Shown: one piece after another, positions 1 to 9,579 of the stretch | Layout of the letters: every line of letters begins with the position of its first letter | Position numbering within the stretch: the first letter of the stretch is position 1 | Assembly (NCBI GenBank): GCA_030063045.1 | Contig: JAQSEB010000031.1 | Location: 2,666,001 to 2,730,000 of the forward strand | From: Pratylenchus scribneri | Taxonomy: Eukaryota > Nematoda > Chromadorea > Rhabditida > Pratylenchidae | Direction: 5' to 3' | DNA length: 64,000 bases | The notes under the pieces: model-generated | What the model was told of the DNA's origin: nothing | Databases searched by the model: none | Seen by the model: only the letters and a program-made list of their open reading frames with translations | Program-made: the position numbers and the translations under genes

Positions 1-282
1 GAAGCTAATCGTGAACAACTTTTATCCTTGGTGGAAGTCTGCTATAATATTTTGACTTCTAATTTCAATTTATCGGAAAGGCAAAAAAGAAAACTCCTTC
101 CTTTTGCCGACACCATAAGAAAATTGGCCAGAGCCCGTTCAGAGAAGAGAGCTAAAAAGATCATTTTTGAAGAGCAAACAGGAGCCGGAGGACCAGCAAT
201 TTTCGCCTCTTTATTAGGCCCGGTTTTAATAGAAGCAGCACAACATTTAATTTCAAAATTTGTCAACAAGCGACAGCAATGA
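1..282 (+). CDS. Small Polinton/adintovirus-like protein, 5' end cut by window
   Basis: The frame is open from base 1 to a TGA at 280-282, so the gene starts upstream of the window. The visible 93 residues have a basic helical segment (LSERQKRKLLPFADTIRKLA) followed by a Lys/Arg-rich stretch and a Gly-rich hydrophobic C-terminus (GAGGPAIFASLLGPVL). This layout of a basic block followed by a glycine-hydrophobic segment resembles small virion-associated proteins that accompany Polinton/Maverick and adintovirus integrases; that comparison is from memory of the family and is not proven. Its stop codon overlaps the start of the next gene (ATGA at 279-282), a compact viral arrangement that is unusual for nuclear genes. 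Function unknown; possibly a minor capsid or core component. Confidence 0.6.
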   Translation, partial: EANREQLLSLVEVCYNILTSNFNLSERQKRKLLPFADTIRKLARARSEKRAKKIIFEEQTGAGGPAIFASLLGPVLIEAAQHLISKFVNKRQQ

Positions 283-1193
283 GCACTAAATACGTATTAT
301 TGCCTCAGCAAAATTATTATGGACTACTTAAGAAGAAAGGAGACGAAACAGCAACAAAAACACAAATCGGGGATGATTTGGATGAGAAGGGCAACTTCAA
401 TTTTATTAAAAAGGAATTGGGGAAAGCAAAAGGCCGTAATGTGAAAAATTTGAGCACCAAAAATGTTCTTTACAACCAACTTTTGAGAAGTTATTTGAAG
501 CTACGAAAGCAACTTGTTCAAAAGCCTGTGAAAGTAGAATTGACAAAATCGGGTCCAACACTGATCTCCAAAACAGTGACTGAAGGAGATGAAGCAGCAA
601 AAGCTTTGATTAATGAAGACGGTGACTCTGTATTTTTAGACCGTAGATCAATGTCACCCATAGAAAGAGAAAATGAGGAAGAGAGTATAAATTTTGGGAC
701 TGCCTACAGTCGAACGCCAGTACAAAGTTCACGGTCAACGAATAAAAGTACAGGCGAATCCAGTGGGACATCTTATTCATCAATCTATTCAACCCCAAAG
801 AAACCTACGGTCTCTGAACGTCAAAGAAAGCGAAAAGAAAAAGAGGAAGAGGAATTAAAAAGATTGGAAGAAATTGGGAAAAAAATTTTCAAAATAGTGA
901 AAAATAATCCCCAACAATTTGGGGTAACGGCTGAAGAGGAGATAATCAATCCAAGGACTGGAAAAGCTGTCCCTTATTCCAGCCTAAAGCACTCACTTAC
1001 ACGATTGTTAAAGCCAACTACAAAAAATGCACCGTCACCAGCAGGAATGAAATTTTTCCGAACAGCATTGAATAAAAACGAAGATACATACGCATTGGTA
1101 AATCAAATACAATCGGGAAAAGGAGCTGTGGCCGCTTTTGGCATTCAACATTTTAAACCATCAAAATGGGGAAAAATAGGAACAAAAAGATGA
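279..1193 (+). CDS. Polinton-associated protein of unknown function, 304 aa
   Basis: A single uninterrupted reading frame starts at ATG 279, inside the ATGA overlap with the upstream gene, and ends at TGA 1191-1193, overlapping the integrase start at 1190. Residues 1-90 hold the conserved-looking pattern: an opening VLLPQQNYYGLL segment, a Lys-rich helix, then KNVLYNQLLRSYLKLRKQ and KPVKVEL. The middle is Ser/Thr-rich, then a charged coiled-coil stretch of Lys/Glu around residues 180-205, and a C-terminal module ending FKPSKWGKIG. Proteins with this head and tail are often found next to Polinton or adintovirus integrases, but I know no established function. It is intact here, with no internal stop. 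The ATGA junctions on both sides suggest the three genes are expressed from one transcript. Confidence 0.6.
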   Translation: MSTKYVLLPQQNYYGLLKKKGDETATKTQIGDDLDEKGNFNFIKKELGKAKGRNVKNLSTKNVLYNQLLRSYLKLRKQLVQKPVKVELTKSGPTLISKTVTEGDEAAKALINEDGDSVFLDRRSMSPIERENEEESINFGTAYSRTPVQSSRSTNKSTGESSGTSYSSIYSTPKKPTVSERQRKRKEKEEEELKRLEEIGKKIFKIVKNNPQQFGVTAEEEIINPRTGKAVPYSSLKHSLTRLLKPTTKNAPSPAGMKFFRTALNKNEDTYALVNQIQSGKGAVAAFGIQHFKPSKWGKIGTKR

Positions 1194-2372
1194 ACATTGA
1201 GGAGAAAATTGAGAGTATTTATCATGATCCATCAAATCCGGGCGGCTTCGGTGGTGTAGATATACTTTATCAGGAAGTGAAGAAGAAATATCCAAGTTTG
1301 ACTAAAAAGGATGTTCGGCATTTTTTGGAAGGAAGTCGAACATACACTCTGTTCAAGCCAAGAAAATACAAATTTCCTACAAGTAAAACAATTCCCCTTG
1401 GTTTCATGACTAGTAAGTGATTAAAAAAAATGTAATTCAGGTTCAATAATTTACAGATTTACAAGTTGACTTAGCTGATTTTCAGCAGTTGGCTAAAGTA
1501 AATGATGGATATAGATATTTGCTTGTTGGAGTTGATGTGATGTCAAGGAGAGTGTTCACTGCACCTGTAAAGGCAAAGACTTCTTTGGAAATGAAAAAAG
1601 CATTCGAGCAAATCTTTGAGCAAATGCCTCATTTACCAAGCTTTATCTATTCCGATTTGGGATTGGAGTTTACTTCCGCAGATATGAGGGATTATTTTGA
1701 AGAGAAGGGCATAAAACAGCAAACAACCCGTACAGGAGAGACAAAGGCCGCATTCGCGGAAGGGAAAATCAAAGTAATCAAAGAGCGGCTTTACCGATGG
1801 TTTTCGGAGAAAAATTCCACTCGATGGCTGGAGACAGTTCCAAAAATTGTCGAAGCGTTGAATAATAAGCCAAATAGTACGACAAAAATTGCTCCAATTA
1901 AATTTACTCCAGAAATGACTAGAAGAGTATGGGATAGACTTTATAAGGATCATATGTTGATTGGGAAAAGAGAAAAGGGCAATTTGAAATTGAAAAAACC
2001 TCGATATGAGGAAGGAGATGCTGTTCGATTGGCTAAAGCAAAGCGAACATTCGATAAAGGGTAAAGATCATTTACAAAATTAGAATTTAAATATTTTTCA
2101 GCTATTGGCCCCGATTTACGGATGAAATCTTCCATATTGAAAGAGCTATCAAAGGGAATCCTACCAATTATCTACTTAAAGATATAAAGGGAGAGGAAAT
2201 TCAGGGAAGAGTCTATGAGCCGGAACTGTCAAAAACTAGAGTCGATGAAAAAACCACTTATAGGGTTGAAAAAATATTAGCCAGAAGAAAACGAAAAGGG
2301 AAGGATGAATTACTTATTAAATTTTTGGGCTACACAGATCCGGAATGGATCGATAAAGATTTAATTGTTTAA
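1190..2372 (+). CDS. Polinton/Maverick-type DDE integrase with chromodomain
   Basis: Three exons (1190-1412, 1457-2060, 2102-2372) joined by introns of only 44 and 41 nt (GTAAGT donor, TTTACAG acceptor; GTAAAG donor, TTTTCAG acceptor). Phases agree and total 365 aa. Exon 1 encodes the helical N-terminal domain (DPSNPGGFGGVDILYQ, then KKDVRHFLEGSRTYTL). Exon 2 is the retroviral-type rve core: first Asp in VDLADF just after the splice, second Asp in YSDLGLEF, and the Glu in AAFAEGKIK 35 residues on. Exon 3 carries an SH3-like segment and a C-terminal chromodomain (YRVEKILARR, then FLGYTDPEWI). An rve integrase with a chromodomain is typical of Polintons; Ty3-type elements also have one but lack these neighbours. 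It overlaps the upstream gene by ATGA. No polymerase, capsid, ATPase or terminal repeat is visible, so the element is partial here. Confidence 0.85.
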
Positions 2373-2432
2373 TTTTAAATTATTTTTAATCAATAAAATT
2401 TATCCATTTTTAAAAAAAAAGAAAAGATTATT

Positions 2433-5135
2433 TTAAAATTCTGTGTCTGTCGAAATGTTGTTTGATTGGGCATCGTAGTAGATTGTTTGTGGGCGTGGGG
2501 CGGCATTCCTCCATTCTGGCGATAATTCATGCATGTCGACTCGGCTAACAATTCGTAAAGGCGCTGGGGAAGTTGGCGGAGAAGGATGGAGGTGTGGATG
2601 AATGATGGCTCTTTGTTGCTGTCTGCCTCGATTTTGACGTCGAATGATGGCTGGCCGATGATTCCGATTGCGACAAAGATGATCAATAACCAAATATGCG
2701 ACGAGGATGCTGAGCACAATATTCAGTCCAACGGAGGCCTTAAACACAAAAGGTTTAAAAGAAATTGAAAAGACAGCAAAATCACAGCAAAAAAAAATAA
2801 ATGAAAATGTGAGTAAAGTTGTTAAGTGTTAATTGAATGTAGGCAAAATCGAAAAGCATTTAATGCATTTCACACATGAGTAAGAGAGAGAGTGATAGAG
2901 AGCATAATAAAATCGTTAAATTAAATAAAAAAAGTTTTTTGTCTTCCCTTGGCCCTCTTTTTCTTCCCTCCCTATCAATTAATTTCCTTTTTTCTGTACT
3001 CTCCATCTTTTTCTCTCCTTCTCCCTTTTCTCTCCTTTCTCTGCTCTTTCTATTTACCCTTCTTGCTTTTTTCCCTTTCCTCTCTCACTCTTCCCTCCTT
3101 TTCTCTCTTTTCATCCTTACTCTTCCTTTTCTCTTTATTCCCCTCCTTCCTCTTTCTCGATTCCCAAAGCAAAGCATTCACACATTCCGGCTCTGTTCAG
3201 TGAAAAAGAAAATTAAGACATTTTATCCAAACTGTTTTGTGTATAACATGTTGGAAAGCCCCTAAAGGGAATTTCAAAATAAATTTGTAAAAGTTAATAA
3301 GCAAAACCATTGTTGGATTGAAATGTCTTAATTTTAATTTTTTACTGAACTAACCATTTAATACATGGAAAAAATTAATTTTCCTTACCAGTAATCCAAG
3401 CACACATTTGTTTTCCATCCACAAAACATCATTGGGTGCAAATGTTGGCTGCATGAGTTGCTGTTGACGTTGACTACTTAGACTGAGTTGTGGCACAATT
3501 GTTGTGTGAACTGGCGGAGTGTGCATTTTGTTGGCAGCCACCGAATTAAATGAACCAGCATTGATTGCAGGCGGCGGCGTTTGTGGTGGATTTCTCACTT
3601 GACTAAAAATAATTATATATTTATTTTATGTAATTTTCATTTTTCGATTAATTTTTGTTTCAGAAAATTTTACGGAATTTAATTTAAATTCCGAATAGAA
3701 TTTAAAATTGTAATTTAATTCCCTAATGCATTAGGATTATGATTTTCATTTAAAAAGGAATTTTAAATTGTAATTTTCATTCTGGAATTGAAATTGTAAA
3801 ATTTATTCCGAAAACTTCTTAACCAACCTCTCCAATGGAGGATTGAATGAAATTGTTGTTGTGCCATCTCCAATTGGTGCCGATGTGGTCGCCAGAGTTG
3901 CCTGAATGGTTTCTGAAAAGCCAGCAATTTGGTTCATTTATTACCCTTCCAATTTACCATTTTGCTGAATGTTTTTTGATGGCCATGTTTTGGACGGAGG
4001 ACTTGGCGATTTGTGCCCATCTTGAAGAGAAAAATCTTTTTTCTAAATATTAGGCAAGAAAACAGACCGCTCTCAATGTTCGGCCCAATTTTGTCATCAT
4101 CAATGTTGTTCATGGGCATTCCATCAATTGGCAAATCATTGGCTAAATTATAATATTGTAAATTAAATTTAATTAATGTGGAAAAGTTAGAATAGAGGAC
4201 AATGAATCATTAAAAATTTCTATATCATTTCATAGTTAATACCTTACTCTCTCTAATCGTTTTTAAAATATTCTAAATAAGGGGAATTTGATGAGAACTG
4301 TATTTAAATAATTTGTTTTGGGTTCAAAACTAAATTAGAATTGATTAAAATTTGGCTAAAAAATAATCAAATTATGCGAATGGCCGAGATCTATCGAATG
4401 AGTATATGGTCTTTAGGTCTGTGATACATTTCTGAACTTTAAATCTATTTGGTATAATTTTATTGTTTTTAAAAATGTAATGTTTCCCATAAATAATCCA
4501 CTTTTACTTAAAAATACCTCCAATTTCAACCATTCCATGCAGACCACCACCTCTTTCCATTGTCCATTGTTGTTGATGCAGTTGGCCACCATTGTCAGCA
4601 CATGGCCAGGCATTTTGATCTGCCAATTGCTAAAATTTTAAATTTAATTTTTAAAATATTTTTTTCATTTAACCTCTTTTAATTTTTGAATTTCATTTTT
4701 CAATTTTTCCATATCGGCCATTTCTGCTTCACAACTAAAAATTTATATAAATTTTTAAAATTTTTTCCTCAACCTTTTTGTCTGGAGATTTTCCCTAGGT
4801 GCCGGACGGGGCCCCAATCTCCCGCCGGCACCTACCTCCAGGGGGCACAACTCCCCTGGAGACACAGCAGTCAAATTTCTCTTAAAAATTTAAAATGAAA
4901 ATAAAAAAAGGATGGGGAAGGATGGGAGCCGGGGAAGTACCTGATGAGTGCATAGGCAAAGGGAAGGTGAGGTGGAGGGAAGGCTGGTAGAAAAGCATAT
5001 GGTGGGCTTGCGCACCTTAATAGGAGCATAGCATGCTCCGTTCAGGTGCGCAAGCGGCACCACATCCTTAAACACCAAGCCTTCCACTCCTGCCATGAAG
5101 AGGAGAAGGATGGGGGTAAGGTGGAAAAAGCTCAT
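2433..5135 (-). CDS. Type I membrane protein of unknown family, 384 aa, 8 exons
   Basis: Rebuilt from eight exons on the minus strand: 5135-4941, 4880-4774, 4734-4674, 4629-4518, 4142-4068, 3912-3828, 3602-3389, 2738-2433. All seven junctions agree in phase and the 1,155 coding bases divide exactly by three. The start is an ATG giving a clear signal peptide (MSFFHLTPILLLFMAGVEG). Next come Cys-containing extracellular segments, a short coiled coil (EKLKNEIQKLKEQLADQN), Gly/Gln-, Asp- and Thr-rich linkers, and a Pro/Gln-rich exon. Then a single membrane segment (VGLNIVLSILVAYLVI) is followed by Cys-Arg-Asn and a basic, Pro-rich tail of about 75 residues. I do not recognise the family. The weakest junctions are the AAG acceptors at 4880 and 2738; exon 1 could instead end at a GTGCGC donor. 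The final exon alone could be read as a Polinton membrane-protein remnant, but the phase match to the upstream exons favours one host gene. Confidence 0.6.
2937..3172 (+). repeat. Pyrimidine-rich tract in an intron
   Basis: About 235 bases almost free of G, made of irregular CTT, TCC and CCT runs. It lies in the last intron of the minus-strand membrane-protein gene, so the transcript would be purine-rich. Open frames across it are compositional artefacts. Confidence 0.8.
3195..3350. mobile_element. Short foldback MITE, family shared with 14683 and 15495
   Basis: Begins GTTCAGTGAAAAAGAAAATT and ends with its near-perfect inverse, about 29 bp per arm. Internally it shares the phrase TGTTGGAAAGCCCCTAAA with the larger copies near 14.8 and 15.6 kb. 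It sits in an intron of the membrane-protein gene. Confidence 0.75.
4250..4445. repeat. Foldback repeat copy, degenerate
   Basis: Carries the family signatures of the dispersed intronic foldback repeat (CCGAGATCTATCGAATGAGT, then GGTCTGTGATACA). Lies in the 4143-4517 intron of the membrane-protein gene. Only about half a unit is recognisable. Confidence 0.5.
5007..5054. repeat. Double palindrome inside exon 1 of the membrane-protein gene
   Basis: Outer arms CTTGCGCACCT (5007-5017) and AGGTGCGCAAG (5044-5054) are perfect inverses. Inside them GGAGCAT (5023-5029) and ATGCTCC (5033-5039) form a second stem with a 3-nt loop. RNA of either strand could form a strong hairpin. It overlaps codons just after the signal peptide. 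Confidence 0.85.
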
Positions 5136-5251
5136 TTTTTTAAAATGGAGCTTTATCCCCTTAATCCCCTCCTTATCGCCCCTTCATGGCTTTGCACCCC
5201 TCCATTCCCTTGCCTTTTCCCATGGCCCTATCAAGAAAAGAGATAAAATAT

Positions 5252-5271
5252 GGGGGGGGGGGGGGGGGGGG
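5252..5271 (+). repeat. Homopolymer of 20 G
   Basis: An uninterrupted run of G upstream of the membrane-protein gene. Length may be unreliable in assembly. The flanks, 5136-5700, show no gene I can support. Confidence 0.8.
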
Positions 5272-5705
5272 ATTAATTGGAGATATAGTGGATGAGGAGG
5301 TGGATGGTGGTTTGAAGGTGAATAGGAAGAAAATACGCAATTTTACAAAATGGTTGGAATTTGCGGGTAGATGGGAAATTCATTGAGTCCATAAACGGCG
5401 AGAAATAGGGTGTTGCGTGCGTAAAGATGAGAAAAGAAAAGGCTAATATGGAAGAAAATGGAAAGTTGGCTGATAGTGTGTATTTGTTGTGGGTCGCAGC
5501 CGTGCGCGTACAAATGTGTTTGTCTTGTGCTTGTTGTATGCTGCGCCGCACGCGTAGACACTGATGATGTGGAGGAAATTTGAATGGGCCCATCCATTGA
5601 ATCAATAGATTCATAATGGAATGGAAAAGAGATAATTTTTATTGGAATATAATATAACTTTTAATATATTTTATTATTTGCAATTTAATTTTTAAATAAT
5701 TCAAT

Positions 5706-5905
5706 AATTCCGCCTCTTTGCCCCAATTCAATTCCGCATATTTGCCCCATTTTAATTCCGCCTAATTGGCCCCGATTCAATTCCGCCTATTCGCCCCAAA
5801 ATAATTCCGCCTATTTGCCCCAATTCAATTCCGCCTATTTGCCCCAATTCAATTCAGCCTATTTGCCCCAATTCAATTCCGCCTATTTGTCCCAATTTAA
5901 TTTGG
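5706..5905 (+). repeat. Minisatellite, unit about 24 bp (AATTCCGCCTATTTGCCCC)
   Basis: Roughly eight imperfect copies of a unit containing AATTCCGCC and TTTGCCCC. The AATTCCGCC core is the reverse complement of the GGCGGAATT core of the large minisatellite at 44275-45870. Confidence 0.85.
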
Positions 5906-6051
5906 CATTTGTTGATTTGATTTGGCTTATAGCCATTTTGGGGAATTTATCAGCTGGCGGACCCCTCTCCCCATTCGCCATCTTAGGCCATAGGCAGAGG
6001 CTGGCGGACGGCGGACCCCTCCACCCATTCCCATAAATGACCGTTGACCAC

Positions 6052-6097
6052 AATAATCTGGCGGGTTTTTACTACGGTAGAAACCCGTCAGATTATT
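6052..6097. repeat. 17-bp inverted repeat with 12-nt loop
   Basis: AATAATCTGGCGGGTTT (6052-6068) pairs with AAACCCGTCAGATTATT (6081-6097) with one G:T-type difference. It could be a bare transposon tip or a stem-loop; no gene is adjacent. Confidence 0.8.
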
Positions 6098-6745
6098 TGA
6101 TGGTTGGTCGTAGTGTCAATAGACGTTTGGATTCTGAAAAGAAATTTTAATTGTTTGTTCCAATAGTTTTACTGATTCATCATATCATATCCTAACGGAA
6201 AAATATCAAATTGAAAGAGGATTTGTTATAAGGGTCTCATCCTGGTACTCCGTTTTGCATCATCACCCTCACCAAAATTTATGAAAATCGCATCCTAGGA
6301 GTAATTTTGGGTGCTGATCACGAATCTGAGCTTATTTTTTACTTATCACATCAATGACATGAGGTACTTGAAATTTAAATGTTGAAAATGTAAAGGATCC
6401 CCCTTTGGGTCTAAACTCGAAAAAAGAATCTCAAAAATCTTTTTGTTCAAATTATAGCTTAATCGATGTTTCTTGATTAGCTGATCAGCAGTGATCACGA
6501 ATCTATCATTAGTTTCGCATAAAACTTAAAAATGAAAAAGTTATGAGCATTTTTATTTCACTAGTAATTCTAAGATTTCGGCTTAGTTTAGAATTTGGGC
6601 TTAAGTCTCGTAGCTTAAGAATTTTAAATTTAAGTCCGAATTATTGCTCAGCTTAATATTAGGTTCAGATTCGTGCCTAGGACACGCTTTTCATATTTTT
6701 GGTCAGGATGGCGCAAAATTGTAAAATACCCTCATCCCAAATGTT
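6098..6745. other. Intergenic, no gene seen
   Basis: AT-rich with scattered phrases such as CTGATCACGAATCT repeated twice (near 6315 and 6492). No splice-consistent coding frame on either strand. It may be the remains of a transposon, but no ends or protein are recognisable. Confidence 0.5.
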
Positions 6746-7411
6746 TTAATTTGGGGTTAAGTAAAAAATGTATGAGTTTATATAAGAATTTTTGGACATT
6801 CTTCTCATTCTCGGATTTTTAGCCAAAATTTCCATACTTAAATAATAATATCTATGCTTACACAAACCTCGATCAAGCAATTTTTGCTCAAAATTTCGCG
6901 CCGCCAATTCCAAAATAAGCTCATCCATTGCACGCACAAAGGCATATGCATCATGTGGAAGTAGAATATTAGGAAAATGGATGTATATCTGAAATAATGC
7001 CAATAAAATTTATAAAATTTTATGTAAGTGTAATACATTCCAAGATTTTTCTTGTATATAGAAGAATTTGCATCCACTTTTGCCTTTTTGTAATTGGAGA
7101 TATAGGGTTGTTCCATTGATTTTATTCCATCGAAGATAAGCTTCGAAAATGCGATCATCAGGCAATGTTATTGCTCGAATTTTGTATTGTTCTTTTTGTT
7201 CAATCGCAAAATTTGTTGGTATTTTTGGCAATGGATGTGGAGAAGAATTTGGGCTATCATCCGTCGAATCACTTTCATTAGCCAGAGAAAAGTTTGGGCT
7301 TTCATCCACCAGTGAAGAAGATGAATTTGTGCCATCGTCAGACAGAGATGATTTTGAGTTATCATTTGCTGTAAAAAATAAGTTTGCACTTTCATTTAGT
7401 ATAGAAGAAGG

Positions 7412-7525
7412 CAGGCCCGTAACCAGGGAGGCCCTTTTGGGGGAAAAATCTTACGCTGTGCGGCCATTTTTGGCAAAAATTGCCCCCTCCCCTCCCCCCG
7501 AAAAATTTCCCTGGCTACGGGCCTG
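7412..7525. mobile_element. 114-bp hAT-like MITE inside a coding exon
   Basis: Ends CAGGCCCGTAACCAGG and CCTGGCTACGGGCCTG are inverse. Flanks GAAGAAGG and GAGGAAGA look like a decayed 8-bp target duplication. Internally it has the module CTGTGCGGCCATTTTTGGCA seen in larger MITEs of the window. Confidence 0.75.
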
Positions 7526-7966
7526 GAGGAAGAATTTGAACCTTCATTTGGCGAAGAAGAAGAGTTTGTGGCATCATCAGCCGAAAGTGAACAATTTGAA
7601 CCTTCATCAGCCGGAAGATGAGAAGAGTTTGCGCTATCATCTATTGGAAGAGGATGGATGCCATCATTTCCGGTGCTGTAGAATTGATAGCGCTGACAAA
7701 GCTGAAAAAGATTTTACAAGTTATATAGCTTTTAAAGGTTTTTTGAAATAATTTTCGGCTTAAAAATTTAATTTTGGAATGAATGCTGAGGAATAGAGTA
7801 GCCACGCGGTCTGTTTCGATTCAGAAAATCGATTTAAAAAACCAGAGTTGAAAATATTTGCTCAAAATAACCGGAAAAAAGTAATAAATTTTCCAAAAGC
7901 CGAAAATCGATTTTGCGAAAATCCTGGTTTAAAACCGACTAGAGCTGTTCTATGTGGATAATTTTT

Positions 7967-8354
7967 CGGAGCGGGACGTTTTGTGGCGCGGCCGGTTTGT
8001 GGCGAAAGCTAATAGCTCAGCGCCTAATAAATGTTTTTCGGATGTTTTTTATATCATTGAATAGAGCAAAAAATTCTCTATCAGCCCATATAAAAATCAA
8101 ATTATAAAACATATTTTTGCAATTTAAAAAATTCAAAAACCTTCAAAATTGACACCATTTTGCCCACTTTTATTCAATAGCTCATAACTTTCTTTATTTT
8201 GAATAATATAAAAAGATTTTTATATCATTCAATAGATAATACATTGCTCTATCAAATGAATATAAAAACATTCCAAAACGGTTCAGATTAAGATGAGTTA
8301 TAAAGCAAAAACTAGTTCGCCACAAACCGGCCCGCCACAAACCGTCGCATACCC
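7967..8354. mobile_element. Mutator-like MITE with 9-bp target duplication
   Basis: Terminal inverted repeats of about 35 bp. Each holds two GTTTGTGGCG-like boxes separated by a CGGCC or GGGCC block. ATAATTTTT flanks the element at 7958-7966 and 8355-8363. A 9-bp duplication fits Mutator-like elements. It lies in an intron of the interrupted minus-strand gene. Confidence 0.65.
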
Positions 8355-8604
8355 ATAATTTTTGGAGAGAATGGAAGTTCATTATTCGATTTCCCGAATG
8401 TTTTTTCTTATAGGATCGTTTATAATTTGAAGAAACCTTTTGAATTGGAAAATTGCAACAATTTTTATTTTGTTGGATTTTCGAGCATTGGCCATCAAAT
8501 ATTGTGGATGTACTCCAACATTTTGATGAGAATATTCTGTTGCTTGCTTTATTGGCGGAATGGAATAGTTGAAAATAGTGATGACGTGTGTAAAGAAGCA
8601 TTTT

Positions 8605-9121
8605 CTGGGTAAAAAAACAATTTTATGTATTCAATATACACAAAAAAATCAAATTGGTAGATCTTAGATTAATATGATAATGAATAGCGGTCAACGCTCA
8701 CCTGTCAACCCAAAACAATTAGTTAAAAAAATTTACTCCAAAAATACCTACCTATACCCAAAAGACCACACCTAATTTTTATTTTAGTATTAGGGTTAGT
8801 TTCAGGGCCATGCATTGGGTCAAGAGGTGGGTTTACAGGGTTGAGGTTAAGGGTTCGACAAAAATTAATGTAGATCTTTTGGGTTTAGCTTGTATAGTAG
8901 GCCTTTTTCGATAAAGGTTTTTAGGGTTGAACGCTAAGAAGATTGAAAAATCATTTAATTACGGGATGTTGTCCGTTCCGTATATTGAGACTTGAGAATA
9001 TGATGATAAAATTAACAAGCCATTTATTCAATTTTAATATAAGCAAATAAATTTGAAAAAACAACAAACAAATTTGTTTTTTATTATATCTATGGTTCTG
9101 AATTTAGCCTAATTTTGGGTT
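8605..9121. other. Intergenic, no gene seen
   Basis: Contains a G-rich stretch with TTAGGGTT-like words at 8795-8930, but no tandem telomeric array. The start of the interrupted upstream gene may lie here, but no convincing exon was found. Confidence 0.4.
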
Positions 9122-9579
9122 TCACGTTTTACTTTCGGATTGTTCTTTTGCATTTGCTTCTTCAATCCTCTTGTGTTTTGCCGGCCTCATCCTTTTTCCC
9201 TTTTGAACATTATTATCGTTGGCATTTGATGATGATGCTTGATCTTGATTTTGCAGTGGAAGCCCAATAAAATGCTGTGGCTGAAAAATAAAGAACATTT
9301 TTACCAAAATTAATTAATTATATGACCAAATATATTTTTATATGAATTTTTGCCTAAACTTTTAATTCAAAAATTAATTTTAAAAAATTTCCAAATTTTT
9401 CAACTAATATTGGATTTGGATTTTATTTAAAATTTGAGAGAACTCACTGGCTTTTGCATCATTCTCTGCTGTTTTCCAGGCCTCTTTCTTTTTCCTTTCT
9501 TTTGAACATTATTATCGTTGGCATTTGATGATGATGCTTGATCTTGATTTTGCAGTGGAAGCCCAATAAAATGCTGTGG
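9122..9579 (-). repeat. Tandem exon duplication at the 3' end of the gene
   Basis: Exons 9579-9448 and 9280-9122 both begin, after TTTTCAG, with the same coding sequence for PQHFIGLPLQNQDQASSSNA and NDNNVQK, almost without change at DNA level. They then diverge: the first ends at a GTGAGT donor, the second at a stop. The similarity extends into the acceptor, so the copied unit included the 3' splice site. Confidence 0.9.

Larger units (their letters stand above)
6746..8604 (-). pseudogene. Ser/Asp-rich gene interrupted by a MITE; 5' exons not found
   Basis: Three minus-strand exons can be joined in phase: 8604-8437, 7675-7037, and 6988 down to a stop at 6746. The middle exon encodes imperfect Ser/Asn/Asp repeats (for example DESPNFSLANESDSTDDSPN). 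It then runs into an ordered region: YLQLQKGKSGCKFFYIQEKS continues after a 48-nt intron as IYIHFPNILLPHDAYAFVRA and MDELILELAARN. This strand-strand-helix pattern faintly recalls PUR/PC4-type nucleic-acid-binding folds; that is a guess. A 114-bp MITE plus an 8-bp target duplication lies in the middle exon. Its 122 bases shift the frame, and without them the exon is open and phase-correct, so this allele is probably broken. The 3' end is uncertain, since a donor-like GTAAGC occurs at about 6856. Confidence 0.55.

Noticed and set aside
2876..3265. 129-codon open frame, hydrophobic Leu/Phe/Ser-rich
   Set aside because: It is the translation of a pyrimidine-rich tract inside an intron of the opposite-strand gene; no start context or splice structure.
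8427..8612. Plus-strand 61-codon frame
   Set aside because: The minus-strand exon 8604-8437 fits in phase to the downstream exon and has a proper acceptor, so the plus frame is probably its shadow.
8795..8930. Telomere-like TTAGGGTT words
   Set aside because: Only scattered, non-tandem occurrences; no array and no directional repeat.
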